Positions 51,195 through 59,767 of a DNA stretch of 64,000 bases are shown here, piece by piece. The position numbers and the translations under genes are program-made. Each line of letters starts with the position of its first letter. The stretch's first letter is position 1. Source of the stretch: Rhodococcus sp. HM1 (GTDB lineage: Bacteria > Actinomycetota > Actinomycetes > Mycobacteriales > Mycobacteriaceae); the NCBI RefSeq assembly GCF_023218075.1, contig NZ_JALPTB010000021.1, positions 30,988 to 94,987 on the forward strand, given 5' to 3'. A model generated the notes under the pieces. The model did no database searches, was not told the DNA's origin, and worked only from the letters and a program-made list of their open reading frames with translations.

Positions 51195-52664
51195 ATGATC
51201 ATTGCAGTTTCCGATCTCACCCGTCCCGACGTTCACCTGCACATCGGCGCCGAACGAGAAGCTGAGGGATCGGCGGGCACGTTCGACCACGTGAACCCGG
51301 CAACGGGCCAGGTCGACAAGACCATTCCCATGGCAGGTCCGGCGGAGGTCGATCGCGCGGTCACCGCAGCCGCGGAGGCGTTCGAGTCGTGGAAGCGCAC
51401 CACACCGGCGGAGCGGGCCCGCCTGCTGCACCGGCTGGCAGATCTGATCGACGCCAACGCCGAACAATTCGGTCGCCTCGGTGCGATGGACAACGGCACC
51501 CCGCTGGGTACGGTCGCCAACCTCATCGGGAAGTCGGTCGCGTGGACCCGGTACTACGCCGGGTGGGCCGACAAGATCACCGCCGAAGTCACCTCCACGC
51601 TCGGTGCCGATGGCGAATTCGGCTACACCCTGCGGCAGCCTTATGGGGTGGTGGGCATCATCATCACCTGGAACGGACCGCTGATTTCGCTGGCGATGAA
51701 GATCCCGCCGGCCGTTGCGGCGGGCAACACCGTGGTGGTGAAGCCGTCCGAGCTGACCCCGTTCTCTGCGGAACTGTTCGCCGATCTCGTTGTCGAAGCG
51801 GGTTTTCCGCCCGGCGTGATCAACATCCTGCCCGGCGACGCTGCCTCCGGGGCTGCACTCGTCGAGCATCCGCAGGTCAAGAAGGTGTCGTTCACCGGTG
51901 GCCCGGCCACGGCGTCGAAGATTCTCGCCGCCTGCGCACCCACGATGAAACCTGCGGTGCTCGAACTCGGCGGCAAGTCCGCCAACATCGTGTTCGAGGA
52001 CGCGGACCTGCAGGCCGCCTGTGGTTTCGGCACGATCATGTCGGTCGGTGCGATGGCCGGGCAGGGCTGTGCGTTCCCGACACGGATGCTCGTCCAGGAC
52101 TCGATCTACGACCAGGTTGTGGCCACGGTCAAAGCCATCGCCGAGCAGATCGTCGTCGGCGATCCGTTCGCCGAGGGCACCTTCGCAGGACCGGTGGTCA
52201 ACCACGCTGCGTTCGAGCGGATCCAGGGCGTGATCGCCAAGGCGAAGGAAGACGGCGCCCGTCTGGTGACAGGTGGCGCACCGGCGCGACTCGACGGTGA
52301 CCTTGCCGGCGGGTTCTTTCTCCAGCCGACGGTCTTCGCCGACGTCGACCCGCAGTCGGATCTGGCGCAGAACGAGGTCTTCGGACCGGTGCTCGCCATC
52401 ATTCCGTTCCGCGACGAGGACCACGCGATCGAGATCGCCAACGACACCCGCTACGGCCTGTCCGGTTATGTGCACACCAAGGACATCAAGCGTGGTCTGC
52501 GGATCGCCGAGGAGCTGGTCACCGGCGAGGTGTTGATCAACGGTGCTGCCAACTTGGCAGTCAACCGCCCATTCGGCGGTCTCGGTCTCAGTGGTCTGGG
52601 TAAGGAAGGCGGCAAGGCCGGCATCGAGGAGTTCCTCTTCACCAAGGGCGTCGGAATCGCCTGA
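51195..52664 (+). CDS. Aldehyde dehydrogenase
   Basis: A 489-residue NAD(P)+-dependent aldehyde dehydrogenase. Cofactor region TWNGPLISLAMKIPPAVAAGNTVVVKPSELTP, Glu in LELGGKSANIVF, and the catalytic Cys in MAGQGCAFPTR, all at normal positions. EVFGPVLAIIPF is present. It oxidises an aldehyde to the acid. The gene follows the mycofactocin-type SDR by 38 bases, giving an alcohol-to-acid pair. Confidence 0.94.
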   Translation: MIIAVSDLTRPDVHLHIGAEREAEGSAGTFDHVNPATGQVDKTIPMAGPAEVDRAVTAAAEAFESWKRTTPAERARLLHRLADLIDANAEQFGRLGAMDNGTPLGTVANLIGKSVAWTRYYAGWADKITAEVTSTLGADGEFGYTLRQPYGVVGIIITWNGPLISLAMKIPPAVAAGNTVVVKPSELTPFSAELFADLVVEAGFPPGVINILPGDAASGAALVEHPQVKKVSFTGGPATASKILAACAPTMKPAVLELGGKSANIVFEDADLQAACGFGTIMSVGAMAGQGCAFPTRMLVQDSIYDQVVATVKAIAEQIVVGDPFAEGTFAGPVVNHAAFERIQGVIAKAKEDGARLVTGGAPARLDGDLAGGFFLQPTVFADVDPQSDLAQNEVFGPVLAIIPFRDEDHAIEIANDTRYGLSGYVHTKDIKRGLRIAEELVTGEVLINGAANLAVNRPFGGLGLSGLGKEGGKAGIEEFLFTKGVGIA

Positions 52665-52694
52665 CGCGGCGACCCCGAGTCCCGTCCCGTACCT

Positions 52695-52735
52695 ACCTAT
52701 GCCCGGTTCCTCCATGGCGGGAGCCGGGCATAGGT
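52695..52735. terminator. Long hairpin terminator
   Basis: A 12-bp perfect outer stem (ACCTATGCCCGG at 52695-52706 with 52724-52735) encloses an inner CTCC/GGAG stem (52710-52713 and 52720-52723). It follows the aldehyde dehydrogenase gene and could work for the convergent gene too. Confidence 0.8.
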
Positions 52736-52987
52736 GCGTTCATTCGCGAAACGATCCGGGAGTCGGTTCGCATTCCGAAATCGAAGGGGCCGGACGGGGT
52801 TCGCCGTGACGCTCGGCAAACGCTCTACATCTGGGCGTGGGCCGGAGATCGTCGCGGAATCGGTGTCGTTGTTCCCGGACGCGGTTCGGACCGCACTCGA
52901 GCACGATGCGTGAGAACTCCATCATGGACGCGACCGGGGAATCCGGCGTGGTAACACACATAACGTCGGACGCCGCGGGGTGAACTG
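52736..52987. other. Gap without a supported gene
   Basis: 252 bases between the hairpin and the end of the convergent crotonase gene; the whole gap from the aldehyde dehydrogenase stop is 323 bases. Short open frames exist on both strands. One on the + strand from a GTG near 52807 ends at 52912 and would encode about 35 residues containing EIVAESVSLFPDAVRTALEH, which looks protein-like and may be a decayed gene end. I would not call a gene. Confidence 0.4.
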
Positions 52988-53722
52988 TCAACCGATAGGG
53001 CGGGTGAGACGCGGAAGTGCATGCGCCGCGTTGTATTCCGCTGCGAGTGCGTCGAGGGCCCTTTGCTTACGTTTCGAGGACAGGAGACGTTTCGACGCTA
53101 TGACCGACGCCGGAGCATATCCGGCAATTGTCCGGACGTACCCGCGGACCACGTCGTCGAAGTCGTCCGGAGGGATTTCCACGGCGGCCAGACCCAGGCG
53201 TACCGCCTCGGTGGAAGTGATCCACCGGGAGCTCAGGACGATATCCATCGCTGCTTGCCGACCGATCAGGGCGGGCAGGAGGTAGCTGCTACCGGCCTCG
53301 GGGACGGTCCCCAGTGCCGTGAACGGTGCCCGGAGCCTGCATCCTTCGGCAACGAGGACGACGTCGCACAGTAACAGCAGCGTCATTCCGAATCCCACTG
53401 CGACACCATGTGGGGCTGCGACAACCGGTTTCGTCATCCCGGCCAACGTTCCGACAAGTGCGGCGAATCGTGTTCTCAGTTCTTCCGGATCAGCGGTCGC
53501 AAGCGAGTCCAGGTCGACTCCGCTGGAGAATGCCTTCCCTGCGCCGCGAATGAGCACGACTCGAACGGCGTCATCCAGATCGGCCTTCGCGAGAGCCTGG
53601 GAGAGTTGCAGATAACCTGTAGAAGTAAATGCGTTGAGGCGTGCTGGGCGGTCGAGCGTCACCACGCAGACTCCATCGGTCACTTCGACACCGACCTCGG
53701 CGGGGGACAGGGTGTCGGTCAA
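52988..53722 (-). CDS. Enoyl-CoA hydratase/isomerase (crotonase family)
   Basis: A 244-residue crotonase. FSSGVDLDSLA and HGVAVGFGMTLLLLCDVVLVA form the oxyanion hole; APFTALGTVPEAGSSYLLP places a Glu in the position used by 3,2-enoyl-CoA isomerases (ECI/PimF-like). Isomerisation of a double bond is therefore the more likely activity. It lies 46 bases after the ABC ATPase gene in the same direction. Confidence 0.9.
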   Translation of the reverse strand: MTDTLSPAEVGVEVTDGVCVVTLDRPARLNAFTSTGYLQLSQALAKADLDDAVRVVLIRGAGKAFSSGVDLDSLATADPEELRTRFAALVGTLAGMTKPVVAAPHGVAVGFGMTLLLLCDVVLVAEGCRLRAPFTALGTVPEAGSSYLLPALIGRQAAMDIVLSSRWITSTEAVRLGLAAVEIPPDDFDDVVRGYVRTIAGYAPASVIASKRLLSSKRKQRALDALAAEYNAAHALPRLTRPIG

Positions 53723-53768
53723 TCGTTCGTCTCCTCGGTGTCGGGATCGAGTGATAGTTGCTCGGCGA

Positions 53769-54548
53769 TCAGACCGTCGCGGTCTCGGGCATCTCCGGAA
53801 TGGCGGACAGCAGTGTGCGTGTGTAGTCCTGCTCCGGAGCGGAGAACAGAGTCCCGGTCGTGGCGTGTTCGACGATCTTGCCGGCTCGCATCACGGCAAC
53901 GGAGTGTGCGACTTTCTCGACCAGGGCAAGATCGTGGGTGACGAACAAGTAGGCCACGCCTCGTTGCTCTTGGATGTCCAAGAGCAGGTTGATTACCTGT
54001 GCCTGCACGGACACATCCAGGGCCGCGACGGGTTCGTCGCACACGATCAACGACGGATCTGTGCTCAACGCGCGGGCGATTGCAGCTCGCTGCAGTTGCC
54101 CACCGGACAAACCGGTGGGATACCGATCGAGTAGATGCGTGCCGAGCCCGACACTGTCGAGCAATGCGGCAGCGCGGTCCTTCAATTCGCCCCTCGGGCA
54201 CACACGGTGCACGAGGAGGGGTTCGGCGACCGCCTTCCAGATCCGCATCCGTGGATTCAAGGATGAGAACGGATCCTGGAAGATCATCTGCGCGTCTCGC
54301 CGGAAATTCCGCAGATCGGCGCCACGTAAGCCGCGAACGTCTCTCCCTCGAATTGAGATCTCTCCGGAATCTGCGTCGATCAGCCGCAGGACGAGGCGAC
54401 CCGTGGTGGATTTGCCCGCCCCGGATTCGCCTACCAGTGCAAGGGTTTCGCCTTCGCGCAGAGTGAACGATACGTCGTCGACTGCCGGTCGTAGGGTCGA
54501 TCCGTGCGGGAAGGATTTCGACAGTGAGCGAACGTCGAGAAGGGACAT
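53769..54548 (-). CDS. ABC importer ATPase, OppF/DppF type (separate from its transporter genes)
   Basis: A 259-residue ATPase: Walker A GESGAGKST, Q-loop FQDPFSSLNPR, signature LSGGQLQRAAIARAL, Walker B IVCDEPVAALD and switch His in LFVTHDLA. Related to the F-type subunit at 15835. The importer at 56303-60774 has a binding protein, two permeases and a D-type ATPase but no F-type ATPase, so this gene, transcribed the opposite way about 1.8 kb away, probably completes it. The ATG at 54548 was chosen over upstream ATGs as the start of homology. Confidence 0.92.
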   Translation of the reverse strand: MSLLDVRSLSKSFPHGSTLRPAVDDVSFTLREGETLALVGESGAGKSTTGRLVLRLIDADSGEISIRGRDVRGLRGADLRNFRRDAQMIFQDPFSSLNPRMRIWKAVAEPLLVHRVCPRGELKDRAAALLDSVGLGTHLLDRYPTGLSGGQLQRAAIARALSTDPSLIVCDEPVAALDVSVQAQVINLLLDIQEQRGVAYLFVTHDLALVEKVAHSVAVMRAGKIVEHATTGTLFSAPEQDYTRTLLSAIPEMPETATV

Positions 54549-54595
54549 GGTGCTCCATCGGGTCAGCGGATGCCACGACTTGTGTGATGCGTGCA

Positions 54596-54611
54596 ACATA
54601 GTATACAAAGT
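54596..54611. promoter_or_regulatory. Copy of the shared palindrome (one mismatch)
   Basis: ACATAGTATACAAAGT differs at one fixed position from ACnTAGTnnACTAnGT. It lies between the divergent ABC ATPase and ligase operons, which both belong to the second importer locus. Confidence 0.65.
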
Positions 54612-54649
54612 CTCCTAAGTGAAGTATTTCTTTTGGTCTCCTGAGTGAA
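54610..54649. repeat. Direct repeat in the divergent promoter
   Basis: GTCTCCTAAGTGAA at 54610-54623 is repeated as GTCTCCTGAGTGAA at 54636-54649 (13 of 14 identical), start-to-start distance 26 bases. The first copy overlaps the end of the palindrome. It could be a second regulator-binding element. Confidence 0.6.
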
Positions 54650-54699
54650 ATTTCTCGTTTCGGCGCCCGTCTGCGGGCGCCCCACCTGGAGGGATTGCC

Positions 54700-56244
54700 G
54701 TGACGGCGATGAATCTGACGGATCTGGCAGCCACCTACGAGGACAAGCCGGCCATCGTGATGGCCGGAAGCGGTGCGACGCTGAGTTATCGGGAGCTCGA
54801 GGTGGCGTCCAACCGGATTGCTCACCTGTTCCGACAGCGTGGACTGCGGGCCGGTGACCACATCGCGATCCTCATGGAGAACTGCCTGGAGATGTTTCCG
54901 GTGGTCTGGGCTGCGCAGCGGGCCGGGCTGCTCTACACGCCGGTCAACTGGCATCTGGCCGATGACGAGGCCGCCTACGTGGTGGAGAATTGTGGTGCCC
55001 GTCTGCTCGTCCATTCCGGGCAGCTCGACCGGCTCGCCTCGGTCATCGCATCCGGAAACCTGTGTGTCGAAGCGAGGTTGACGGTGGGGTCCACGTCGCC
55101 GAGCGGGGGCGAGCGGCTCGCCGATGCGGTGGCCGGTCTTCCCTCGATCCCGATCGACGACGAGGTCGAGGGTTACTACATGTTCTACTCGTCCGGTACC
55201 ACCGGGCGACCCAAGGGGATCTTGCCGGAGCTGACCGGCGCGCCGTTCGGATCGGGTCTGAACATCGATTCGACGATGCGCACTGCGTTCGGATTCGGGC
55301 CGGACACCGTGTATCTCAGTCCCGGCCCGTTGTATCACGCGGCGCCGCTCGGATGGTCCCTGGGCACCGTCCGCAACGGGGGCACCGCGATCGTGATGGA
55401 GCGGTTCGACGCCGAAGCCGCGTTGTCCGCGATCGAACGGTATCGGGTCACTCACTCCCAGTTCGTGCCGACGATGTTCGTGCGCATGCTCAAACTTCCC
55501 GACGAGACGAGGGCCCGGTACGACGTGTCGGGTCTGCGGGTGGTGATCCATGCGGCCGCGCCGTGTCCGGTCGAGGTCAAAGAGCGCATGATCGACTGGT
55601 TCGGGCCGAAGATCCTGGAGTTCTACGGGGCCACCGAGGGCAACGGGTTCTTCATGATCACCACCCCGGAGTGGCTCGAGCATCGCGGTTCGGTGGGCCG
55701 GCCGACACTCGGCGAGCTGCACATCTGTGACGACAACGGGCGCGAACTCGGTCCGGGCGAGGTGGGCACGATCTGGATGAGCGGGACGGCCAAGTTCGAG
55801 TATCACGGCGACGCCGGCAAGACGTCGGGGGCGTACAACGACCGGGGCTGGAGCACGCTGGGCGATCTCGGGCACGTGGACGAGGATGGTTACCTGTACC
55901 TGTCGGCGCGGCGTATCGATCTGATCCTGTCGGGTGGGGTGAACATCTACCCGCAGGAGATCGAGGATGCGCTCACGATGCATCCGGCGGTTCTCGATGT
56001 GGCGGTGATCGGGTTGCCCGACGAGGAGATGGGGCAGCGGGTGCATGCGGTGGTGAGCCCGGCCGACGGTGTGGTCGCGGACGAGGCACTCGCGGCCGAG
56101 TTAATCGGGTACGCCCGGGAGAGGCTCGCGCATTTCAAGGCGCCCCGTACCGTCGAGTTCGGTGAGGTACCGCGGCTGCCGAGCGGCAAGATCCTCAAAC
56201 GCGCACTGCTTGCACGCTACGAGGGTGCCGACGCTACGCAGTAG
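54700..56244 (+). CDS. AMP-forming acyl-CoA ligase
   Basis: A 514-residue ANL ligase. Phosphate loop MFYSSGTTGRPKGIL near 158-172, YGATEGNGFFMITT, then STLGDLGHVDEDGYLYLSARRIDLILSGGVNIYPQEIE and the catalytic Lys in PRLPSGKILKRAL. GTG start after GGAGG at 54688-54692. First gene of the second importer operon; the binding-protein gene follows 58 bases later. Activation of the imported acid is the natural reading. Confidence 0.93.
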   Translation: MTAMNLTDLAATYEDKPAIVMAGSGATLSYRELEVASNRIAHLFRQRGLRAGDHIAILMENCLEMFPVVWAAQRAGLLYTPVNWHLADDEAAYVVENCGARLLVHSGQLDRLASVIASGNLCVEARLTVGSTSPSGGERLADAVAGLPSIPIDDEVEGYYMFYSSGTTGRPKGILPELTGAPFGSGLNIDSTMRTAFGFGPDTVYLSPGPLYHAAPLGWSLGTVRNGGTAIVMERFDAEAALSAIERYRVTHSQFVPTMFVRMLKLPDETRARYDVSGLRVVIHAAAPCPVEVKERMIDWFGPKILEFYGATEGNGFFMITTPEWLEHRGSVGRPTLGELHICDDNGRELGPGEVGTIWMSGTAKFEYHGDAGKTSGAYNDRGWSTLGDLGHVDEDGYLYLSARRIDLILSGGVNIYPQEIEDALTMHPAVLDVAVIGLPDEEMGQRVHAVVSPADGVVADEALAAELIGYARERLAHFKAPRTVEFGEVPRLPSGKILKRALLARYEGADATQ

Positions 56245-56302
56245 CAAGACCTGCCGCGCCGGGGCGGCACATTGGCCACACCGAGAGTTGACAAGGAGCA
56301 CC

Positions 56303-57886
56303 ATGGCCGTCCACACATCGCGGCGTCTCATCGGGGCGGCAGCCCTTGCCGTGACCATGCTTGCCGCAGGTTGCGGATATGGGCCGGGCAGTGCATCAGA
56401 GGCACCGGACCCCGGCACCGCGGTCCTCGACCGCGAGGCAGATCTCATCGCTGCCACCACTGCGGTACCGACCGGCTTCGACCCGCATCGTGAGCGCACA
56501 TCGGGTGAACGTGTGTACTACTACCCGGTTTTCGACCGCCTGACCAGGGCCGAGACCGGCGGTGACATCGTACCGATGCTCGCCGACTCGTGGGAAACCG
56601 CTCCCGACGCGATGTCTATGCGGATGTCGCTCCGCAAGGGAGTCGAGTTTCATGACGGCTCCCCGTTCGATGCCTCGGCATTGGTCGCCTCGATCACGCG
56701 TGCACAACAGTTGCCGGACTCGGTGGTGGCACCCTTCTTGACCACCCTCGAGCGCATCGAGATCGTCGGAGATCACGAGGTGGTGTTCCACTACTCGGCC
56801 CCCACCCCGGATATGCCTACCGTCCTGGCCGGACCTGCAGGTGCGATGATCAGTCCTGCCGCACTCGCGGACCCGACCCGCGACCTGCGGGTCGATCCGG
56901 GTACCGCGGGTACCGGTCCGTATCTCGTCGACAAGTTCGTCCCCAGCCAATCGGTGCGTTACGTGCGTGCCGCAGAAGAGAACTGGGATCCGGACGCCGG
57001 ACAGCTCGCACGGTTGGAGATTCGGTTCATCGCAGACGACCGCACCCGCGACTCCGCGATCCGCGCCGGCGAGATCGATGTCTCCTACGTCAACTCCGTG
57101 GTCGCGCAATCAGTGCGGCAGGCGCAGCTTGCCGCGCAAGGCAGCACCCTGCGGCTCGTCGACGTACCCACGAGCCAACTCGCGGCGCTCTGGATTCAAT
57201 CCGATCGTCTCCCGGATCATCGAGTTCGTGAAGCGCTGGTCCGGGGAATCGACCGTGACGCGATCGCAGATGGGTACTATCAAGGCGGTTGCGTTCCGTC
57301 CGCACAGTTGCCGAGGGAAGGATTTCCCGGATACGTCGACGACTTCGTCGATCCGTATCCGTACGATCCAGCGAAAGCCCGGGAACTCGCTGCGGAAGCG
57401 GGATGGACAAGATTCGAGATCTCCTACACCGCGGGTCGCGAAGCTCTTCCGGTGATCGTGGCGGACAATCTTGCCGAGATCGGTGTCGAGACGGTGCTGC
57501 GGCCGGGTACGAGTATCGAGGCGCTCACGGCTTTCCGCACCGCACAATCGGATTCGTTCATGTATTCGATGGCATCCGAGGGCACGCTCGCCGACACGGT
57601 GAAGTGGACAACGGCCGACTCCCGCCTCTCGTATGACGACCCCGAGCTTGCTGCACTCGCCGAACAGGCCTCCCGGGCGGTCGATCCGGAGGATCGCGAA
57701 CGGATCAACGCGCAGCTCGTCACCGCTCTGGCCGAAGCCGCGATCTTCGTTCCGATCTGCCACTACAACACCTATTTCCTCGTTGCGTCCGACGTGGTCG
57801 GCTTCGACGAGGCGCTCAACGGTGAGTCCCAATTCATGATGGACCTGCGCTACGTCGGGCGGGTCGGAGAGGCGGAGCCGTCGTGA
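56303..57886 (+). CDS. Family 5 solute-binding lipoprotein of the second importer
   Basis: A 527-residue binding protein. The signal peptide ends in MLAAGC (Cys about 24). Family 5 pattern: TGFDPHRERTSGERVYYYPVFDRL and FHDGSPFDASALVASITRA, then VREALVRGIDRDAI. It is clearly more distant from the two proteins at 17774 and 38142 than those are from each other, so it may bind a different ligand. AAGGAG precedes the ATG. Its stop overlaps the permease GTG. Confidence 0.94.
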   Translation: MAVHTSRRLIGAAALAVTMLAAGCGYGPGSASEAPDPGTAVLDREADLIAATTAVPTGFDPHRERTSGERVYYYPVFDRLTRAETGGDIVPMLADSWETAPDAMSMRMSLRKGVEFHDGSPFDASALVASITRAQQLPDSVVAPFLTTLERIEIVGDHEVVFHYSAPTPDMPTVLAGPAGAMISPAALADPTRDLRVDPGTAGTGPYLVDKFVPSQSVRYVRAAEENWDPDAGQLARLEIRFIADDRTRDSAIRAGEIDVSYVNSVVAQSVRQAQLAAQGSTLRLVDVPTSQLAALWIQSDRLPDHRVREALVRGIDRDAIADGYYQGGCVPSAQLPREGFPGYVDDFVDPYPYDPAKARELAAEAGWTRFEISYTAGREALPVIVADNLAEIGVETVLRPGTSIEALTAFRTAQSDSFMYSMASEGTLADTVKWTTADSRLSYDDPELAALAEQASRAVDPEDRERINAQLVTALAEAAIFVPICHYNTYFLVASDVVGFDEALNGESQFMMDLRYVGRVGEAEPS

Positions 57887-58833
57887 CGACACTGCGCCGG
57901 GTGGTCATCACGACCCCCATCCTGTTCCTCCTGGTCACCTTCTCGGTCTTCGCGATGATGGCCGCGGCACCTGGCGACCCGGCGATCGACCTCGCGGGCC
58001 AGAATGCGACGGATGAGGACGTTGCGCGAGTCCGAGCCGAACTCGGGCTCGATCGATCTTTCCTCGTGCAGTACTGGAATTGGCTCTCCGGTGTCTTCAC
58101 AGGTGACTTCGGTACCTCGTACAGCCGCCGCCAGCCCGTCGCGGAACTCATCGCGTCACGGCTGGAGCCGACGCTGTCGCTCGCGCTCGTGGCGATTGTC
58201 GTCGCAGTTGTCCTGGGTGTGGCATTGGGTGTCCTCGCCACTGTGCGACCGGGCGGAGTGCTCGATCGGATCGTCGGTGTGGTGTCTTCTGCGGGGATCG
58301 CGCTGCCACAGTTCTGGGTCGGAATGCTCCTGGTCATGGTCTTTGCCCTGACTCTGCGCACGATGCCCGCCACCGGCTACGTTCCGTTGTCCGAGGGTGT
58401 TGCGCCGTGGGCCGCTCATATCGTGTTGCCGGCCGTGGCGCTCGCCGTCATGCCCGCGGCCGAACTGGCCCGGCACACCCGAGGATCGGTGCTGGAGGTT
58501 CTGGACAAGGACCACATCCTCACTGCTCGGGCGAAGGGTATACCGACCTGGCGGATCTACACGATGCACGTCGCGCGCAATGCGGGAATTCCGATCGTCA
58601 CCGTGCTGGGAATCCGCATCGCGCAGCTGCTCGGCGGCACCGTGGTGATCGAAACAGTTTTCGGTATCCAGGGTCTCGGCACCTTGACGATCGACTCCGT
58701 GCTCGGGCGTGACATTCCGACGATTCTCGGTATCGTCGCGCTCGCGGCTGCCGTCGTACTGGTGATCAACCTGCTCGTCGACCTCTCCTATCGCTTCATC
58801 GACCCGAGGACGGTCAACCGTGTCGCTGCATGA
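57883..58833 (+). CDS. ABC importer permease, DppB/OppB type
   Basis: A 316-residue permease. First membrane segment ILFLLVTFSVFAMMAAAPGDPA with the family hallmark APGDPA; EAA-like loop DHILTARAKGIPTWRIYTMHVARNA; about six membrane segments. The GTG start overlaps the binding-protein stop. Counterpart of the gene at 12989. Confidence 0.93.
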   Translation: MTTLRRVVITTPILFLLVTFSVFAMMAAAPGDPAIDLAGQNATDEDVARVRAELGLDRSFLVQYWNWLSGVFTGDFGTSYSRRQPVAELIASRLEPTLSLALVAIVVAVVLGVALGVLATVRPGGVLDRIVGVVSSAGIALPQFWVGMLLVMVFALTLRTMPATGYVPLSEGVAPWAAHIVLPAVALAVMPAAELARHTRGSVLEVLDKDHILTARAKGIPTWRIYTMHVARNAGIPIVTVLGIRIAQLLGGTVVIETVFGIQGLGTLTIDSVLGRDIPTILGIVALAAAVVLVINLLVDLSYRFIDPRTVNRVAA

Positions 58834-59767
58834 TGAAAAGACCGCGTTCGCGGCCGTGTCGGAAGCCGAGAAGCTGCCGGCAACCGAAGAGTCACCTAGA
58901 GCCGAAAAAGGGCCCCGGACGGACACGAGTATGGTCGCGACGACCGTACGAGCGCTGTGCCGTGATCGCGTCACGCTGTGTGCACTCGTGTTCCTGGGAT
59001 TCGTCACCCTCGTGGCCGTCGTCGGACCGCTTGTCGTCGCCACCGATCCCAACACTCTGAACCTGCGAAATGCCCTGGTCTCGCCGAACGCCGAATTCTG
59101 GCTCGGTACGGATGATCTGGGTCGTGACCAGTTCAGTCGTCTTGTGGATGCGACACGCGTGACCATGCTTGCGGCGACAGAGGCCGTGCTCGTGTCGGTG
59201 ATCATCGGCCTGCCGCTGGGCCTGGTATCCGGATACTTCGGGGGCAAGATCGACGCCGTGCTCGGCCGGCTCAACGATGCGCTGATGAGCGTGCCCGCGC
59301 TCCTGCTCGCCGTGGCCGTGGTTGCAGTCGTCGGACCGGGTCTGACGACGTCGATGTTTGCGATCGGCGTGGTGTTCTCCCCTTCGATCTTCCGCATCGT
59401 CCGCGGTGCCACGATGGCGGTGCGGTCCGAAACATACGTCGAAGCGGCCGCAGCGATCGGATGCCGACCGCTGCGCATCATGTTCGTTCACGTACTTCGT
59501 AATACCTTCCCGCCTGTGCTGGTTCAGATCAGTCTGCTTTTCGGTATCGCGATGATCGCCGAGGCGAACCTAAGCTTCCTGGGACTGGGAGTGACACCAC
59601 CACAGGCGAGTTGGGGATCACTGCTGCGCACAGCCTTCGACAACTTCTATGCGGCACCGTTTCTGATGTTTGCGCCGGGCTTGGCCATCGCACTGACGGT
59701 CCTGGCGTTCTCCCAGATCGGCGACGGTCTGCGCACCGCCGTCGGCGACACGAAGGGGACACGATGA
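58820..59767 (+). CDS. ABC importer permease, DppC/OppC type
   Basis: A 315-residue permease. After an unusually long charged N-terminal part (about 45 residues) comes NAEFWLGTDDLGRDQFSRL and, further on, ETYVEAAAAIGCRPLRIMFVHVLRN and EANLSFLGLGVTPPQASWG, all typical of the DppC group. GTG start overlaps the previous gene by 14 bases. Confidence 0.92.
   Translation: MSLHDEKTAFAAVSEAEKLPATEESPRAEKGPRTDTSMVATTVRALCRDRVTLCALVFLGFVTLVAVVGPLVVATDPNTLNLRNALVSPNAEFWLGTDDLGRDQFSRLVDATRVTMLAATEAVLVSVIIGLPLGLVSGYFGGKIDAVLGRLNDALMSVPALLLAVAVVAVVGPGLTTSMFAIGVVFSPSIFRIVRGATMAVRSETYVEAAAAIGCRPLRIMFVHVLRNTFPPVLVQISLLFGIAMIAEANLSFLGLGVTPPQASWGSLLRTAFDNFYAAPFLMFAPGLAIALTVLAFSQIGDGLRTAVGDTKGTR

Noticed and set aside
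52740..52991. 83-residue open frame on the - strand in the gap after the aldehyde dehydrogenase gene
   Set aside because: No ribosome site, Arg/Pro-rich composition and partial overlap with a terminator region and the next gene's end.
53719..56046. Long 775-residue open frame on the - strand
   Set aside because: It is antisense to the ligase gene and overlaps the ABC ATPase gene in another frame; Arg/His-rich low-quality composition typical of high-GC shadow frames.
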